64,000 nucleotides of DNA from Pseudomonas brassicacearum. Its GTDB lineage: Bacteria > Pseudomonadota > Gammaproteobacteria > Pseudomonadales > Pseudomonadaceae. The stretch lies in the NCBI RefSeq assembly GCF_003732225.1, contig NZ_MOBJ01000014.1:124001-188000 (forward strand). The letters are read 5' to 3'. This document shows positions 15,197 to 24,692 of this stretch, piece by piece. The translations under genes were made by a program, and so were the position numbers. Numbering within the stretch: position 1 is the first letter of the stretch; every line of letters starts with the position of its first letter. Below the pieces are notes generated by a model. It did not search any database and was not told where the DNA came from. It saw only the letters and a list, made by a program, of their open reading frames with translations.

Positions 15197-16444
15197 TCAA
15201 TCCCAGCTCAACGCCCCACCAGTCTGATACTCAATAACCCGAGTCTCAAAGAAATTTTTCTCTTTCTTCAAGTCCATAATCTCGCTCATCCAAGGGAACG
15301 GGTTAGTCGTCCCTGGATATTCCTCTTTCAGACCAATCTGCGACAAACGACGGTTAGCAATGAACTTCAGATAATCCTCCATCATCGCCGCATTCATGCC
15401 CAAAACCCCACGAGGCATGGTGTCACGAGCGTATTCAATCTCCAGCTGCGTACCCTGCAGAATCATCTGGGTCGCTTCTTCCTTCATTTCAGCATCCCAC
15501 AAATGTGGGTTTTCGATTTTGATCTGGTTGATCACGTCGATGCCGAAGTTCAGGTGCATGGATTCGTCGCGCAGGATGTACTGGAACTGCTCGGCGACGC
15601 CGGTCATTTTGTTGCGACGGCCCATGGAGAGGATCTGGGTGAAGCCGCAGTAGAAGAAGATGCCTTCCAGAACGCAGTAGTAGGCGATCAGGTTGCGCAG
15701 CAGTTCTTTGTCGGTTTCGACGGTGCCGGTTTCGAACTTCGGATCGGAGATCGAACGGGTGTATTTCAGGCCCCAGGTGGCTTTTTTCGCGACCGATGGG
15801 ATCTCGTGGTACATGTTGAAGATCTCGCCTTCATCCATGGCCAACGATTCGATGCAGTACTGGTAGGCGTGGGTGTGGATCGCCTCTTCGAACGCCTGGC
15901 GCAGGATGTACTGGCGGCATTCCGGGTTGGTGATCAGGCGGTACACGGCCAGCACCAGGTTGTTGGCAACCAGGGAGTCGGCGGTGGAGAAGAAGCCGAG
16001 GTTGCGCATTACGATGCGGCGCTCGTCGTCGGTCAGGCCTTCCGGGTTTTTCCAGAGGGCGATGTCGGCGGTCATGTTGACTTCTTGCGGCATCCAGTGG
16101 TTTGCGCAGCCGTCCAGGTACTTCTGCCAGGCCCAGTCGTACTTGAACGGGACGAGTTGGTTGAGGTCGGCGCGGCAGTTGATCATGCGCTTTTCGTCGA
16201 CCGCAACGCGGGCGGAAGCGCCTTCGAGTTCGGCCAGGCCTTCGGCGACGTCGAGTTTGTCGAGGGCGGCCTTGGCGCGGATGATCGCAGCCGAGTCGGT
16301 GGCGGTTACGGCGCGAGCTTCAAGGGCTGCGGCACCACCGGCGCTGTCGAGGCGGTCCATGTTGGCTTCGGTTGCGTGGCCAGCATTGGCGCCTTTGGCG
16401 ACAACTTCGCCGTCTTCTTTGTCGAATTCGTCCCAGCTCAGCAT
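15197..16444 (-). CDS. nrdB: class Ia ribonucleotide reductase beta subunit
   Basis: A 415-residue R2 subunit that carries the diiron-tyrosyl radical cofactor and partners NrdA in reducing ribonucleoside diphosphates. Seen in sequence: RIVMRNLGFFSTADSLVANN, the iron-ligand helix FEEAIHTHAYQYCIE, RDESMHLNFGIDVINQIK, and the C-terminal tail ending GALSWD that docks to NrdA. An N-terminal Ala/Asp-rich extension of about 70 residues (KGANAGHATEANMDRLDSAG) precedes the core, as in other Pseudomonas NrdB proteins. nrdA is not adjacent; upstream on the same strand is a 664-bp gap and a DUF2790 gene. A NrdR-box-like palindrome lies at 16995-17010. Confidence 0.93.
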   Translation of the reverse strand: MLSWDEFDKEDGEVVAKGANAGHATEANMDRLDSAGGAAALEARAVTATDSAAIIRAKAALDKLDVAEGLAELEGASARVAVDEKRMINCRADLNQLVPFKYDWAWQKYLDGCANHWMPQEVNMTADIALWKNPEGLTDDERRIVMRNLGFFSTADSLVANNLVLAVYRLITNPECRQYILRQAFEEAIHTHAYQYCIESLAMDEGEIFNMYHEIPSVAKKATWGLKYTRSISDPKFETGTVETDKELLRNLIAYYCVLEGIFFYCGFTQILSMGRRNKMTGVAEQFQYILRDESMHLNFGIDVINQIKIENPHLWDAEMKEEATQMILQGTQLEIEYARDTMPRGVLGMNAAMMEDYLKFIANRRLSQIGLKEEYPGTTNPFPWMSEIMDLKKEKNFFETRVIEYQTGGALSWD

Positions 16445-16647
16445 GACGTGTCGTCTCCTGCGTGAGGGCCAGTCGCCCGTGTGAAAACTCTGATGGTCGG
16501 TTTTTCACACGGCTCGGTGGCCGCGTTGTCTCTAAAAGGAATCGTTTGTTGCAGCAGTACGCAGGCAAAAAACAGAAATGTGTACGGGTGTCCTGAAGTC
16601 GCTAAGGGCGGAGATGACGTCGTCAGCTCCTGCGGTAGTCTCAGCGT

Positions 16648-16678
16648 CCTGCATCCTCCTGTAAGGGGATGTTGCAGG
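16648..16678 (-). promoter_or_regulatory. leader hairpin upstream of nrdB
   Basis: Read on the minus strand, CCTGCA...CATCC-CCT-TAC-AGG-A-GGATG...CAGG folds into a strong stem. It lies about 15 bases downstream of a perfect TATAAT (minus strand, 16694-16699), so it would be at the 5' end of a roughly 240-nt nrdB leader. No good -35 is seen. Confidence 0.5.
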
Positions 16679-16994
16679 CCCGATTTACGGGCGCATTATA
16701 GGTGTTTTTTCACGGTTGTGGTGCGACGAAATGGCTCAGAGAACCCTCGGCAGGCCGCGTAATCAAGGCGGAGCAAGGGTTTACAGGGCTTTGGCCGATC
16801 AAGATTTTTTTTGAGGATTTTTGGCGACGTGAGAGCGGTCTAGACGTCGGTGTTTGCTGTTAAAGCGCCACAAGCCCGATGGGATGGGACTTGCAGGGGA
16901 GATGGGGTGTTTTGATGGGCTGGATTGTGTCCAGTTTCGGGTGGCAATTGTTTATGGGGTTTTCTGTTCGAAAAACAACCAGAAATGGCTTTTT

Positions 16995-17010
16995 ACACTA
17001 CATGTAGTGT
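16995..17010. promoter_or_regulatory. NrdR-box-like perfect palindrome
   Basis: ACACTACATGTAGTGT is a perfect 16-bp palindrome with the ACAC/GTGT ends and the AT-rich centre of NrdR boxes. NrdR boxes often come in pairs about 31 bp apart; I do not find a convincing second one. It is 550 bp upstream of nrdB, unusually far, in a stretch (16445-17108) where I see no gene. Confidence 0.5.
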
Positions 17011-17108
17011 TTTGGTTCGGGTTTCTGTGGCTCCAGACACAACGACGCCCGACGAAGGTCGGGCGGTGATGTCGGGTCCGGCAATGAGCAAGACCTCAGC
17101 GTTGATGA

Positions 17109-17372
17109 TCAGCCGTTAGAGCAGCCGTTACCCATCACGCTGTAACGCAGAATATGCCGTTGACCGTTCGAGTCTTCATATTCCATGCGGGCTGGTACCA
17201 CTTCGCAAACGCTTGGAACTTCGCTCATGGAGATAACTTTGGCGATGTCCAGGTGAGTCGAGTAAGTGTATTCCTCTACCGGTACGGTGTTGTTGGCAAC
17301 ATCAGTCGGGATCTCGTCTGCCATGGCGGTTACGCACAGACTGCTGAGGGCCAGAACCAATAAAGCTTTCAT
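17109..17372 (-). CDS. DUF2790 family small secreted protein
   Basis: An 87-residue protein with a signal peptide (MKALLVLALSSLCVTAMA, cleavage before DE) and a mature part with the DUF2790 pattern YTYSTHLDIAKVISMSEVP, CEVVPARMEYEDSNGQRHIL and a final NGCSNG. Two cysteines in the mature part could form a disulphide. The family is a set of small periplasmic Pseudomonas proteins with no settled function. AGGTA lies ahead of ATG 17372. A much longer frame that contains it is the antisense shadow of acs. Confidence 0.85.
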   Translation of the reverse strand: MKALLVLALSSLCVTAMADEIPTDVANNTVPVEEYTYSTHLDIAKVISMSEVPSVCEVVPARMEYEDSNGQRHILRYSVMGNGCSNG

Positions 17373-17599
17373 TTCAATTTTACCTTTCTGAGGTCGAAGG
17401 GGGTCACGCAACCTTTTTGGGGTTGCGTGTGGAACTTGATGACTGAGTGTTGGATTAACTGCCTTCGTGGGGGCTGCAACTGGGTTAATCACGTTTGCCT
17501 GGTTGGCGAGGCTGATTTTAGGCGTGCGAGTTGCGCGTATATAGGTGTGCTTTTGATAAAGACTTTTGGCATATCTTGCAATAATCCTGAAATAAACGC

Positions 17600-17684
17600 G
17601 TAGGAGCTGCCGCAGGCTGCGATCTTTTGAGGTTTGTTTTTTGTGGGAGGAGATCAAAAGATCGCAGCCTGCGGCAGCTCCTAC
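17600..17684. repeat. long inverted repeat, GTAGGAGCTGCCG family
   Basis: Perfect 31-bp arms (GTAGGAGCTGCCGCAGGCTG at the left end) are separated by 23 bp. The same family recurs at 53143-53232, and the GTAG(G/C)AGCTG ends recur at 60749. This is a typical dispersed Pseudomonas intergenic repeat, able to form a large hairpin. The rest of 17373-17831 holds only the acs leader. Confidence 0.85.
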
Positions 17685-17801
17685 GGGGAAGAAGGGGCTG
17701 GGGAGCCCCGGATTGGGTGGTATCAAGACGTTTTGTAGGGGCTTGTTACTACCATCGTCGAATGGTTCTATAGGCCCGGCCCGGCTACAACGGGGCCATA
17801 C

Positions 17802-17809
17802 AAAAACAA
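17802..17809 (+). promoter_or_regulatory. Hfq/Crc catabolite-repression motif in acs leader
   Basis: AAAAACAA fits AAnAANAA exactly and ends 22 bases before the acs ATG, next to the ribosome site. In Pseudomonas such CA motifs let Hfq with Crc block translation of genes for less-preferred carbon sources. The motif is short, so the match is only suggestive. Confidence 0.4.
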
Positions 17810-17831
17810 CTATTCCACCGAGGTAAGAAAG

Positions 17832-19787
<1,956 letters not shown>

Positions 19788-19809
19788 TAGCCGTTCTTGT
19801 GTCATCGAA

Positions 19810-19845
19810 AGCCCCGCCCGGTGTTGAGCCTGGTGGGGCTTTTTT
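19810..19845 (+). terminator. terminator of acs
   Basis: AGCCCC...GGGGCT arms followed by TTTTTT, 23 bp after the acs stop. Confidence 0.8.
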
Positions 19846-19885
19846 ATGTGATCAGGTCTGGATTTTTTATTGCTTGGGTTGGCCT

Positions 19886-19966
19886 CATCGCGAGCAAGCT
19901 CGCTCCCACATTTGATCGAGTTACCCCACAAATCCCCTGTGGGAGCGAGCTTGCTCGCGATGGCGG
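19886..19966. repeat. REP pair (BIME)
   Basis: Two REP copies in head-to-head inverted orientation (19886-19910 reversed, 19938-19966 forward), about 27 bp apart. The rest of 19788-20499 is the aotJ upstream region and has no gene I can support. Confidence 0.9.
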
Positions 19967-20303
19967 TCTGTCAGACGCCGCATCACCATCTGAGTAGCCA
20001 CGGCCAATAATTATCGACTTCATCTGTCGGCCAATTCCCACTGTTACCCGGCCCGTCTCAAGTAACTAAATGTGTAACCGCTCGCCCAATAACGAGGCAT
20101 TGGGAAACGCAAAGCCCCGTTCCAGGGCCTCTTCAGACCACCTGAAAAATAAGACACAACGCTGCGCTTGCCGGATTAGAAGGGTTTGCGAATAATAGGC
20201 CCGCAATTTGCAACATAGATCGGTTCACTGTCTTTTGCTCTTGCATGAATTTGCAGGGCTGTCAATGTGCTTGGTCGGGTTTCTCGGTGCTTCTGTAATT
20301 TGT

Positions 20304-20319
20304 TGTCGCATTGAAGAAA
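20304..20319 (+). promoter_or_regulatory. ArgR half-site-like sequence upstream of aotJ
   Basis: TGTCGC-N8-AA, the half-site pattern described for P. aeruginosa ArgR, lies 181-196 bp before aotJ. A weaker TGTCGT copy follows at 20335. The regulator gene argR lies in the same cluster. Confidence 0.45.
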
Positions 20320-20499
20320 TATCGGCTTCGGGCCTGTCGTTAGAATGCCGATCACTCGCTCGCCGTTGCCTGCGTTGAAATCAGAGCTGAACTCAACGCA
20401 ACAATCCTACGACGCAGCGCAGCTTTCCAGATCCACCCATTCGCATATTGGGCTGTCGCTCACTCTGCCGTTTTCGCCCTATACCGATGGAGTCCTAAG

Positions 20500-21276
20500 A
20501 TGAAGAAACTCGTGCTTCTTGGCGCCCTGGCACTGTCCGTGCTGTCCCTGCCAACGTTCGCCGATGAAAAGCCTCTGAAAATTGGTATCGAGGCGGCTTA
20601 CCCTCCGTTCGCGTCCAAGGCGCCGGACGGCAGCATCGTCGGTTTCGACTACGACATCGGCAACGCCCTGTGCGAAGAGATGAAGGTCAAGTGCGTTTGG
20701 GTCGAGCAAGAGTTCGACGGTCTGATCCCGGCACTCAAAGTGCGCAAGATCGACGCGATCCTGTCGTCCATGTCGATCACCGACGATCGCAAGAAGTCCG
20801 TGGACTTCACCAACAAGTACTACAACACCCCGGCACGTCTGGTGATGAAGGCCGGTACTCAGGTCAGCGACAACCTGGCCGAGCTCAAGGGCAAGAAAAT
20901 TGGCGTACAACGCGGTTCGATTCACAACCGTTTCGCTGAAGAAGTCCTGAAGCCGCTGGGTGCTGAAATCAAGCCGTACGGCTCGCAGAACGAAATCTAC
21001 CTGGACGTGGCTGCCGGTCGCCTCGATGGCACCGTGGCTGACGCTACCCTGCTGGATGACGGCTTCCTGAAAACCGACTCGGGCAAGGGCTTCGCGTTTG
21101 TCGGTCCGGCCTTCACCGACGAGAAATACTTCGGCGACGGCATTGGTATTGCCGTGCGTAAAGGCGACAAGGCTGAGCTGGACAAGATCAACGCCGCCAT
21201 CGTCGCCATTCGTGCGAATGGCAAGTACAAGCAAATCCAGGACAAGTACTTCAACTTCGATATTTACGGTAAGTAA
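20500..21276 (+). CDS. aotJ: arginine/ornithine ABC transporter substrate-binding protein
   Basis: A 258-residue periplasmic binding protein of the HisJ/ArgT/AotJ type that delivers basic amino acids to the membrane permease. Signal peptide MKKLVLLGALALSVLSLPTF with cleavage before DEKPL. The mature protein has LKIGIEAAYPPFASKAPDGS, FDYDIGNALCEEMKVKCVWV and SSMSITDDRKKSVDFTNKYY, all family hallmarks. The gene order with the two permeases, ATPase and ArgR matches the P. aeruginosa aot operon. A strong hairpin follows the gene (21298-21342), so binding protein may be made in excess over permease. Confidence 0.93.
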   Translation: MKKLVLLGALALSVLSLPTFADEKPLKIGIEAAYPPFASKAPDGSIVGFDYDIGNALCEEMKVKCVWVEQEFDGLIPALKVRKIDAILSSMSITDDRKKSVDFTNKYYNTPARLVMKAGTQVSDNLAELKGKKIGVQRGSIHNRFAEEVLKPLGAEIKPYGSQNEIYLDVAAGRLDGTVADATLLDDGFLKTDSGKGFAFVGPAFTDEKYFGDGIGIAVRKGDKAELDKINAAIVAIRANGKYKQIQDKYFNFDIYGK

Positions 21277-21297
21277 ATAGTCGCAGCTGTCAGTCCG

Positions 21298-21342
21298 AAA
21301 TGGCGCAAGCAACAGGATCTCTGAGGTTTGCGCCATTTTTTC
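21298..21342 (+). terminator. intra-operon attenuator between aotJ and aotQ
   Basis: AAATGGCGCAA (21298-21308) and TTGCGCCATTT (21328-21338) pair perfectly and are followed by more T residues. Sitting inside the operon, it probably ends some transcripts and stabilises the aotJ message. Confidence 0.75.
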
Positions 21343-21367
21343 ATCCCAACTTTCGAGGACCTGAATC

Positions 21368-22057
21368 ATGTTGAAAGGCTACGGGGCTGTCATCCTCGAT
21401 GGCGCATGGCTGACGCTTCAGCTCGCCTTGTCGTCCATGGCCTTGGCCATTGTTCTGGGTCTGATCGGGGTCGCATTGCGCCTGTCGCCGGTACGCTGGC
21501 TGGCCTGGCTGGGCGATCTGTATTCCACGGTGATCCGCGGGATTCCCGATCTGGTGCTGATCCTGCTGATTTTCTACGGCGGTCAGGACTTGCTCAACCG
21601 TGTTGCACCGTTGCTCGGCTATGACGACTACATCGACCTGAACCCGTTGATCGCCGGTATCGGCACCCTGGGTTTCATCTTCGGTGCGTACCTGTCGGAA
21701 ACCTTCCGTGGGGCCTTCATGGCGATCCCGAAAGGTCAGGCAGAGGCTGGTGCGGCGTACGGCATGAGCAGTTTTCAGGTGTTTTTTCGGGTATTGGTGC
21801 CGCAGATGATTCGCCTGGCGATTCCGGGCTTCACCAATAACTGGCTGGTATTGACCAAGGCGACTGCGCTGATTTCGGTGGTCGGTCTGCAAGACATGAT
21901 GTTCAAGGCCAAGCAGGCGGCAGATGCCACCCGCGAGCCTTTCACCTTCTTCCTCGCAGTAGCCGCGATGTACCTGGTGATCACCAGTGTCTCGTTGCTG
22001 GCATTGCGTCACCTTGAGAAGCGCTACTCGGTAGGCGTAAGGGCGGCTGATCTATGA
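21368..22057 (+). CDS. aotQ: arginine/ornithine ABC permease AotQ
   Basis: A 229-residue inner-membrane permease of the HisQ type. Several membrane helices are visible (MALAIVLGLIGVALRLSPVR, RGIPDLVLILLIFYGG, LNPLIAGIGTLGFIFGAYLS). The cytoplasmic EAA loop that contacts the ATPase is EAGAAYGMSSFQVFFRVLVP. The 3' end overlaps the next permease by 4 bp, indicating coupled translation of the heterodimer. Confidence 0.93.
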   Translation: MLKGYGAVILDGAWLTLQLALSSMALAIVLGLIGVALRLSPVRWLAWLGDLYSTVIRGIPDLVLILLIFYGGQDLLNRVAPLLGYDDYIDLNPLIAGIGTLGFIFGAYLSETFRGAFMAIPKGQAEAGAAYGMSSFQVFFRVLVPQMIRLAIPGFTNNWLVLTKATALISVVGLQDMMFKAKQAADATREPFTFFLAVAAMYLVITSVSLLALRHLEKRYSVGVRAADL

Positions 22058-22752
22058 TCTTCGACTACAACGTCATTTGGGAGGCCTTGCCGCTGTACTT
22101 CGGCGGCCTGGTGACCACCCTCAAACTGCTCGCGCTGTCGTTGCTGTTCGGTTTGCTGGCCGCATTGCCGTTGGGCTTGATGCGCGTCTCCAAGCAGCCG
22201 ATCGTCAACATGAGTGCCTGGCTTTTCACCTACGTGATTCGCGGCACGCCGATGTTGGTGCAACTGTTCTTGATCTACTACGGTCTGGCGCAGTTCGAAG
22301 CGGTACGTGAAAGCTTCCTTTGGCCGTGGCTGTCCAGCGCGACGTTCTGCGCGTGCCTGGCCTTCGCGATCAACACCAGTGCCTACACCGCTGAAATCAT
22401 TGCCGGCAGCCTGCGGGCCACGCCGAACGGTGAGATCGAAGCGGCCAAGGCCATGGGCATGTCGCGCTTCAAAATGTACAAGCGCATTCTGCTGCCGTCG
22501 GCGTTGCGCCGGGCGCTACCGCAGTACAGCAACGAAGTGATCATGATGCTGCAGACCACCAGTCTGGCGTCCATCGTGACCCTGATCGACATCACCGGTG
22601 CCGCGCGTACCGTGAACGCTCAGTACTACTTGCCGTTCGAGGCCTACATCACCGCAGGCGTGTTCTACCTGTGCATGACGTTCATTCTGGTGCGTCTGTT
22701 CAAGATGGCCGAGCACCGCTGGCTGGGCTATCTGGCCCCGCGCAAGCACTGA
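22054..22752 (+). CDS. aotM: arginine/ornithine ABC permease AotM
   Basis: A 232-residue HisM-type permease, the second half of the membrane channel. It has the VIRGTPMLVQLFLIYYGLAQ helix and the EAA loop EIEAAKAMGMSRFKMYKRIL, with a final helical stretch AYITAGVFYLCMTFILVRLF. An ATGA overlap joins it to aotQ. The ATPase gene follows after 36 bp; P. aeruginosa carries an extra gene (aotO) at this point that is absent here. Confidence 0.93.
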   Translation: MIFDYNVIWEALPLYFGGLVTTLKLLALSLLFGLLAALPLGLMRVSKQPIVNMSAWLFTYVIRGTPMLVQLFLIYYGLAQFEAVRESFLWPWLSSATFCACLAFAINTSAYTAEIIAGSLRATPNGEIEAAKAMGMSRFKMYKRILLPSALRRALPQYSNEVIMMLQTTSLASIVTLIDITGAARTVNAQYYLPFEAYITAGVFYLCMTFILVRLFKMAEHRWLGYLAPRKH

Positions 22753-22788
22753 AACCACTGACTGACTGTTTTTGTGAGAACCGACAGC

Positions 22789-23553
22789 ATGTACAAACTT
22801 GAAGTCCAAGACCTGCATAAACGCTACGGCAGTCACGAAGTGCTCAAGGGCGTGTCCCTGAAAGCGGCAGCCGGCGATGTGATCAGCATCATCGGCTCCA
22901 GTGGCTCCGGCAAAAGTACCTTCCTGCGTTGCATCAACCTGCTTGAGCAACCGCACGCCGGCAAGATTCTGCTGAACAACGAAGAGCTGAAACTGGTGGC
23001 GAACAAGGACGGCGCGCTGAAAGCCGCCGACCCGAAACAACTGCAACGCATGCGTTCGCGGTTGTCGATGGTGTTCCAGCATTTCAATCTGTGGTCGCAC
23101 ATGACCGCGATGGAAAACATCATGGAAGCGCCGGTTCACGTGCTCGGCATGTCCAAGGCCGAAGCCCGTGAAAAGGCCGAGATGTATCTGGCCAAGGTTG
23201 GCGTGTCTCATCGTAAAGATGCATACCCTGGCCATATGTCCGGTGGTGAGCAACAACGTGTGGCGATCGCTCGTGCGTTGGCGATGGAACCCGAGGTGAT
23301 GCTGTTCGACGAACCGACCTCGGCGCTCGACCCGGAACTGGTGGGCGACGTGTTGAAAGTCATGCAGGCGCTGGCCCAGGAAGGCCGGACCATGGTCGTG
23401 GTGACGCACGAAATGGGCTTTGCCCGTGAAGTGTCGAACCAGTTGGTATTCCTGCACAAAGGTGTGGTTGAAGAAAGCGGCAACCCACGTGAAGTGCTGG
23501 TCAATCCACAGTCCGAACGTTTGCAACAATTCCTCTCGGGCAGCCTGAAGTAA
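22789..23553 (+). CDS. aotP: arginine/ornithine ABC transporter ATPase
   Basis: A 254-residue HisP-type ATPase. Walker A is GSSGSGKST, the Q-loop is MVFQHFNLWSHMTAMENIME, the signature is MSGGEQQRVAIARAL, and Walker B is VMLFDEPTSALDPE, followed by the switch His in VVTHEMGFAREVS. ATG 22789 (MYKLEVQDLHKRYG) is preferred to an in-frame GTG 15 bases upstream, because it matches family N termini. Confidence 0.94.
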   Translation: MYKLEVQDLHKRYGSHEVLKGVSLKAAAGDVISIIGSSGSGKSTFLRCINLLEQPHAGKILLNNEELKLVANKDGALKAADPKQLQRMRSRLSMVFQHFNLWSHMTAMENIMEAPVHVLGMSKAEAREKAEMYLAKVGVSHRKDAYPGHMSGGEQQRVAIARALAMEPEVMLFDEPTSALDPELVGDVLKVMQALAQEGRTMVVVTHEMGFAREVSNQLVFLHKGVVEESGNPREVLVNPQSERLQQFLSGSLK

Positions 23554-23568
23554 TCGCTCCCGTTACGC

Positions 23569-23617
23569 ACCAAATTAGGTCATGCTGCGCACCGCGCGCC
23601 AGATGGTCTAATTTGGT
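23569..23617. promoter_or_regulatory. 10-bp-arm inverted repeat upstream of argR
   Basis: ACCAAATTAG (23569-23578) and CTAATTTGGT (23608-23617) are exact inverted copies 29 bp apart, in the 112-bp gap between aotP and argR. It could be a regulator site with looping half-sites or a weak hairpin. No protein can be named. Confidence 0.5.
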
Positions 23618-23665
23618 TGCAGCCGCCTTCGGCTTTAACACTGTTTTCGTTTCGGATTGCCCGCC

Positions 23666-24646
23666 ATGACTGCCCATCGAATTGGTTTCCTGATTTGGCC
23701 CAGCACTAAAGCCTTGACGCTGGCGCTGGCCGAGGAGGCCTTGCGTGTTGCTCAGCGCGTGCATCCGGAGGTTGTTTACGAACTCTCGTTTCTGCAGGCC
23801 GAAACGCCTGCAGAAGGGGCCTGGCAATTGCCGGGTGAGCCCTGGACCGGCAAGCTGGAAAATTTCCAGAAGCTGTTTCTGCTGGCGGATGAACCGCCGA
23901 CCGCGCTGGCGCCCGCGCTCAGCAGCGCGCTCAAGCAACTGGTGCGTGCCGGTTGTGTGATTGGCGGTCTGTCGGCAGGTGTTTATCCACTGGCCCAACT
24001 CGGTTTGCTCGATGGCTATCGTGCCGCGGTGCACTGGCGCTGGCAGGATGATTTCGCCGAGCGCTTCCCCAAGGTCATCGCTACCAGCCATCTGTTCGAT
24101 TGGGATCGCGATCGCCTGACCGCATGCGGCGGGATGTCAGTGCTTGATTTGTTGCTGGCGGTGCTGGCCCGTGATCACGGCGCTGAACTGGCCGGTGCGG
24201 TGTCCGAAGAACTGGTGGTCGAACGTATTCGTGAAGGCGGTGAGCGTCAGCGCATCCCATTGCAGAATCGCCTCGGCTCCAGCCATCCAAAGCTCACGCA
24301 AGCCGTGTTGCTGATGGAAGCCAACATTGAAGAGCCGCTGACCACCGACGAAATCGCCCAGCACGTGTGCGTGTCCCGTCGGCAGCTGGAGCGGATTTTC
24401 AAGCAGTACCTCAACCGTGTGCCGAGCCAGTACTACCTGGAACTGCGCCTGAACAAGGCCCGGCAGATGTTGATGCAAACCAGCAAGTCGATCATCCAGA
24501 TCGGTTTGTCGTGTGGTTTCTCTTCGGGGCCACACTTCTCCAGCGCCTACCGCAATTTCTTCGGCGCCACGCCGCGGGAAGATCGCAACCAGCGGCGCAG
24601 CAGCAGCCCGTTCGAATTGTCGTCGGCGCCCTCAGAGCGCGGTTGA
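23666..24646 (+). CDS. argR: AraC-family arginine regulator ArgR
   Basis: A 326-residue regulator matching Pseudomonas ArgR, which is AraC-type and unrelated to E. coli ArgR. The N-terminal two-thirds is a DJ-1/PfpI-like domain (IGFLIWPSTKALTLALAEEA; CVIGGLSAGVYPLAQLGLLD). The C-terminal 100 residues carry the AraC double helix-turn-helix (LTTDEIAQHVCVSRRQLERI, then IIQIGLSCGFSSGPHFSSAY). ATG 23666 is chosen over a TTG 9 bases upstream. In P. aeruginosa it activates aot and aru on arginine; half-sites ahead of aotJ and aruC here support the same. Confidence 0.92.
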   Translation: MTAHRIGFLIWPSTKALTLALAEEALRVAQRVHPEVVYELSFLQAETPAEGAWQLPGEPWTGKLENFQKLFLLADEPPTALAPALSSALKQLVRAGCVIGGLSAGVYPLAQLGLLDGYRAAVHWRWQDDFAERFPKVIATSHLFDWDRDRLTACGGMSVLDLLLAVLARDHGAELAGAVSEELVVERIREGGERQRIPLQNRLGSSHPKLTQAVLLMEANIEEPLTTDEIAQHVCVSRRQLERIFKQYLNRVPSQYYLELRLNKARQMLMQTSKSIIQIGLSCGFSSGPHFSSAYRNFFGATPREDRNQRRSSSPFELSSAPSERG

Positions 24647-24692
24647 CGCTTTCAGTTCGGCGTGGGGGATTTTTCTGAGCGTCAGCCCCCTG

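Noticed and set aside
15083..16465. A 460-codon plus-strand frame opposite nrdB
   Set aside because: NrdB motifs are intact on the other strand; this frame is Val/Phe/Gly-rich with no family signal.
23561..23590. NtrC site upstream of argR
   Set aside because: GCACC-AAATTA-GGT has the wrong spacing and an incomplete right half; only the inverted repeat itself is supported.
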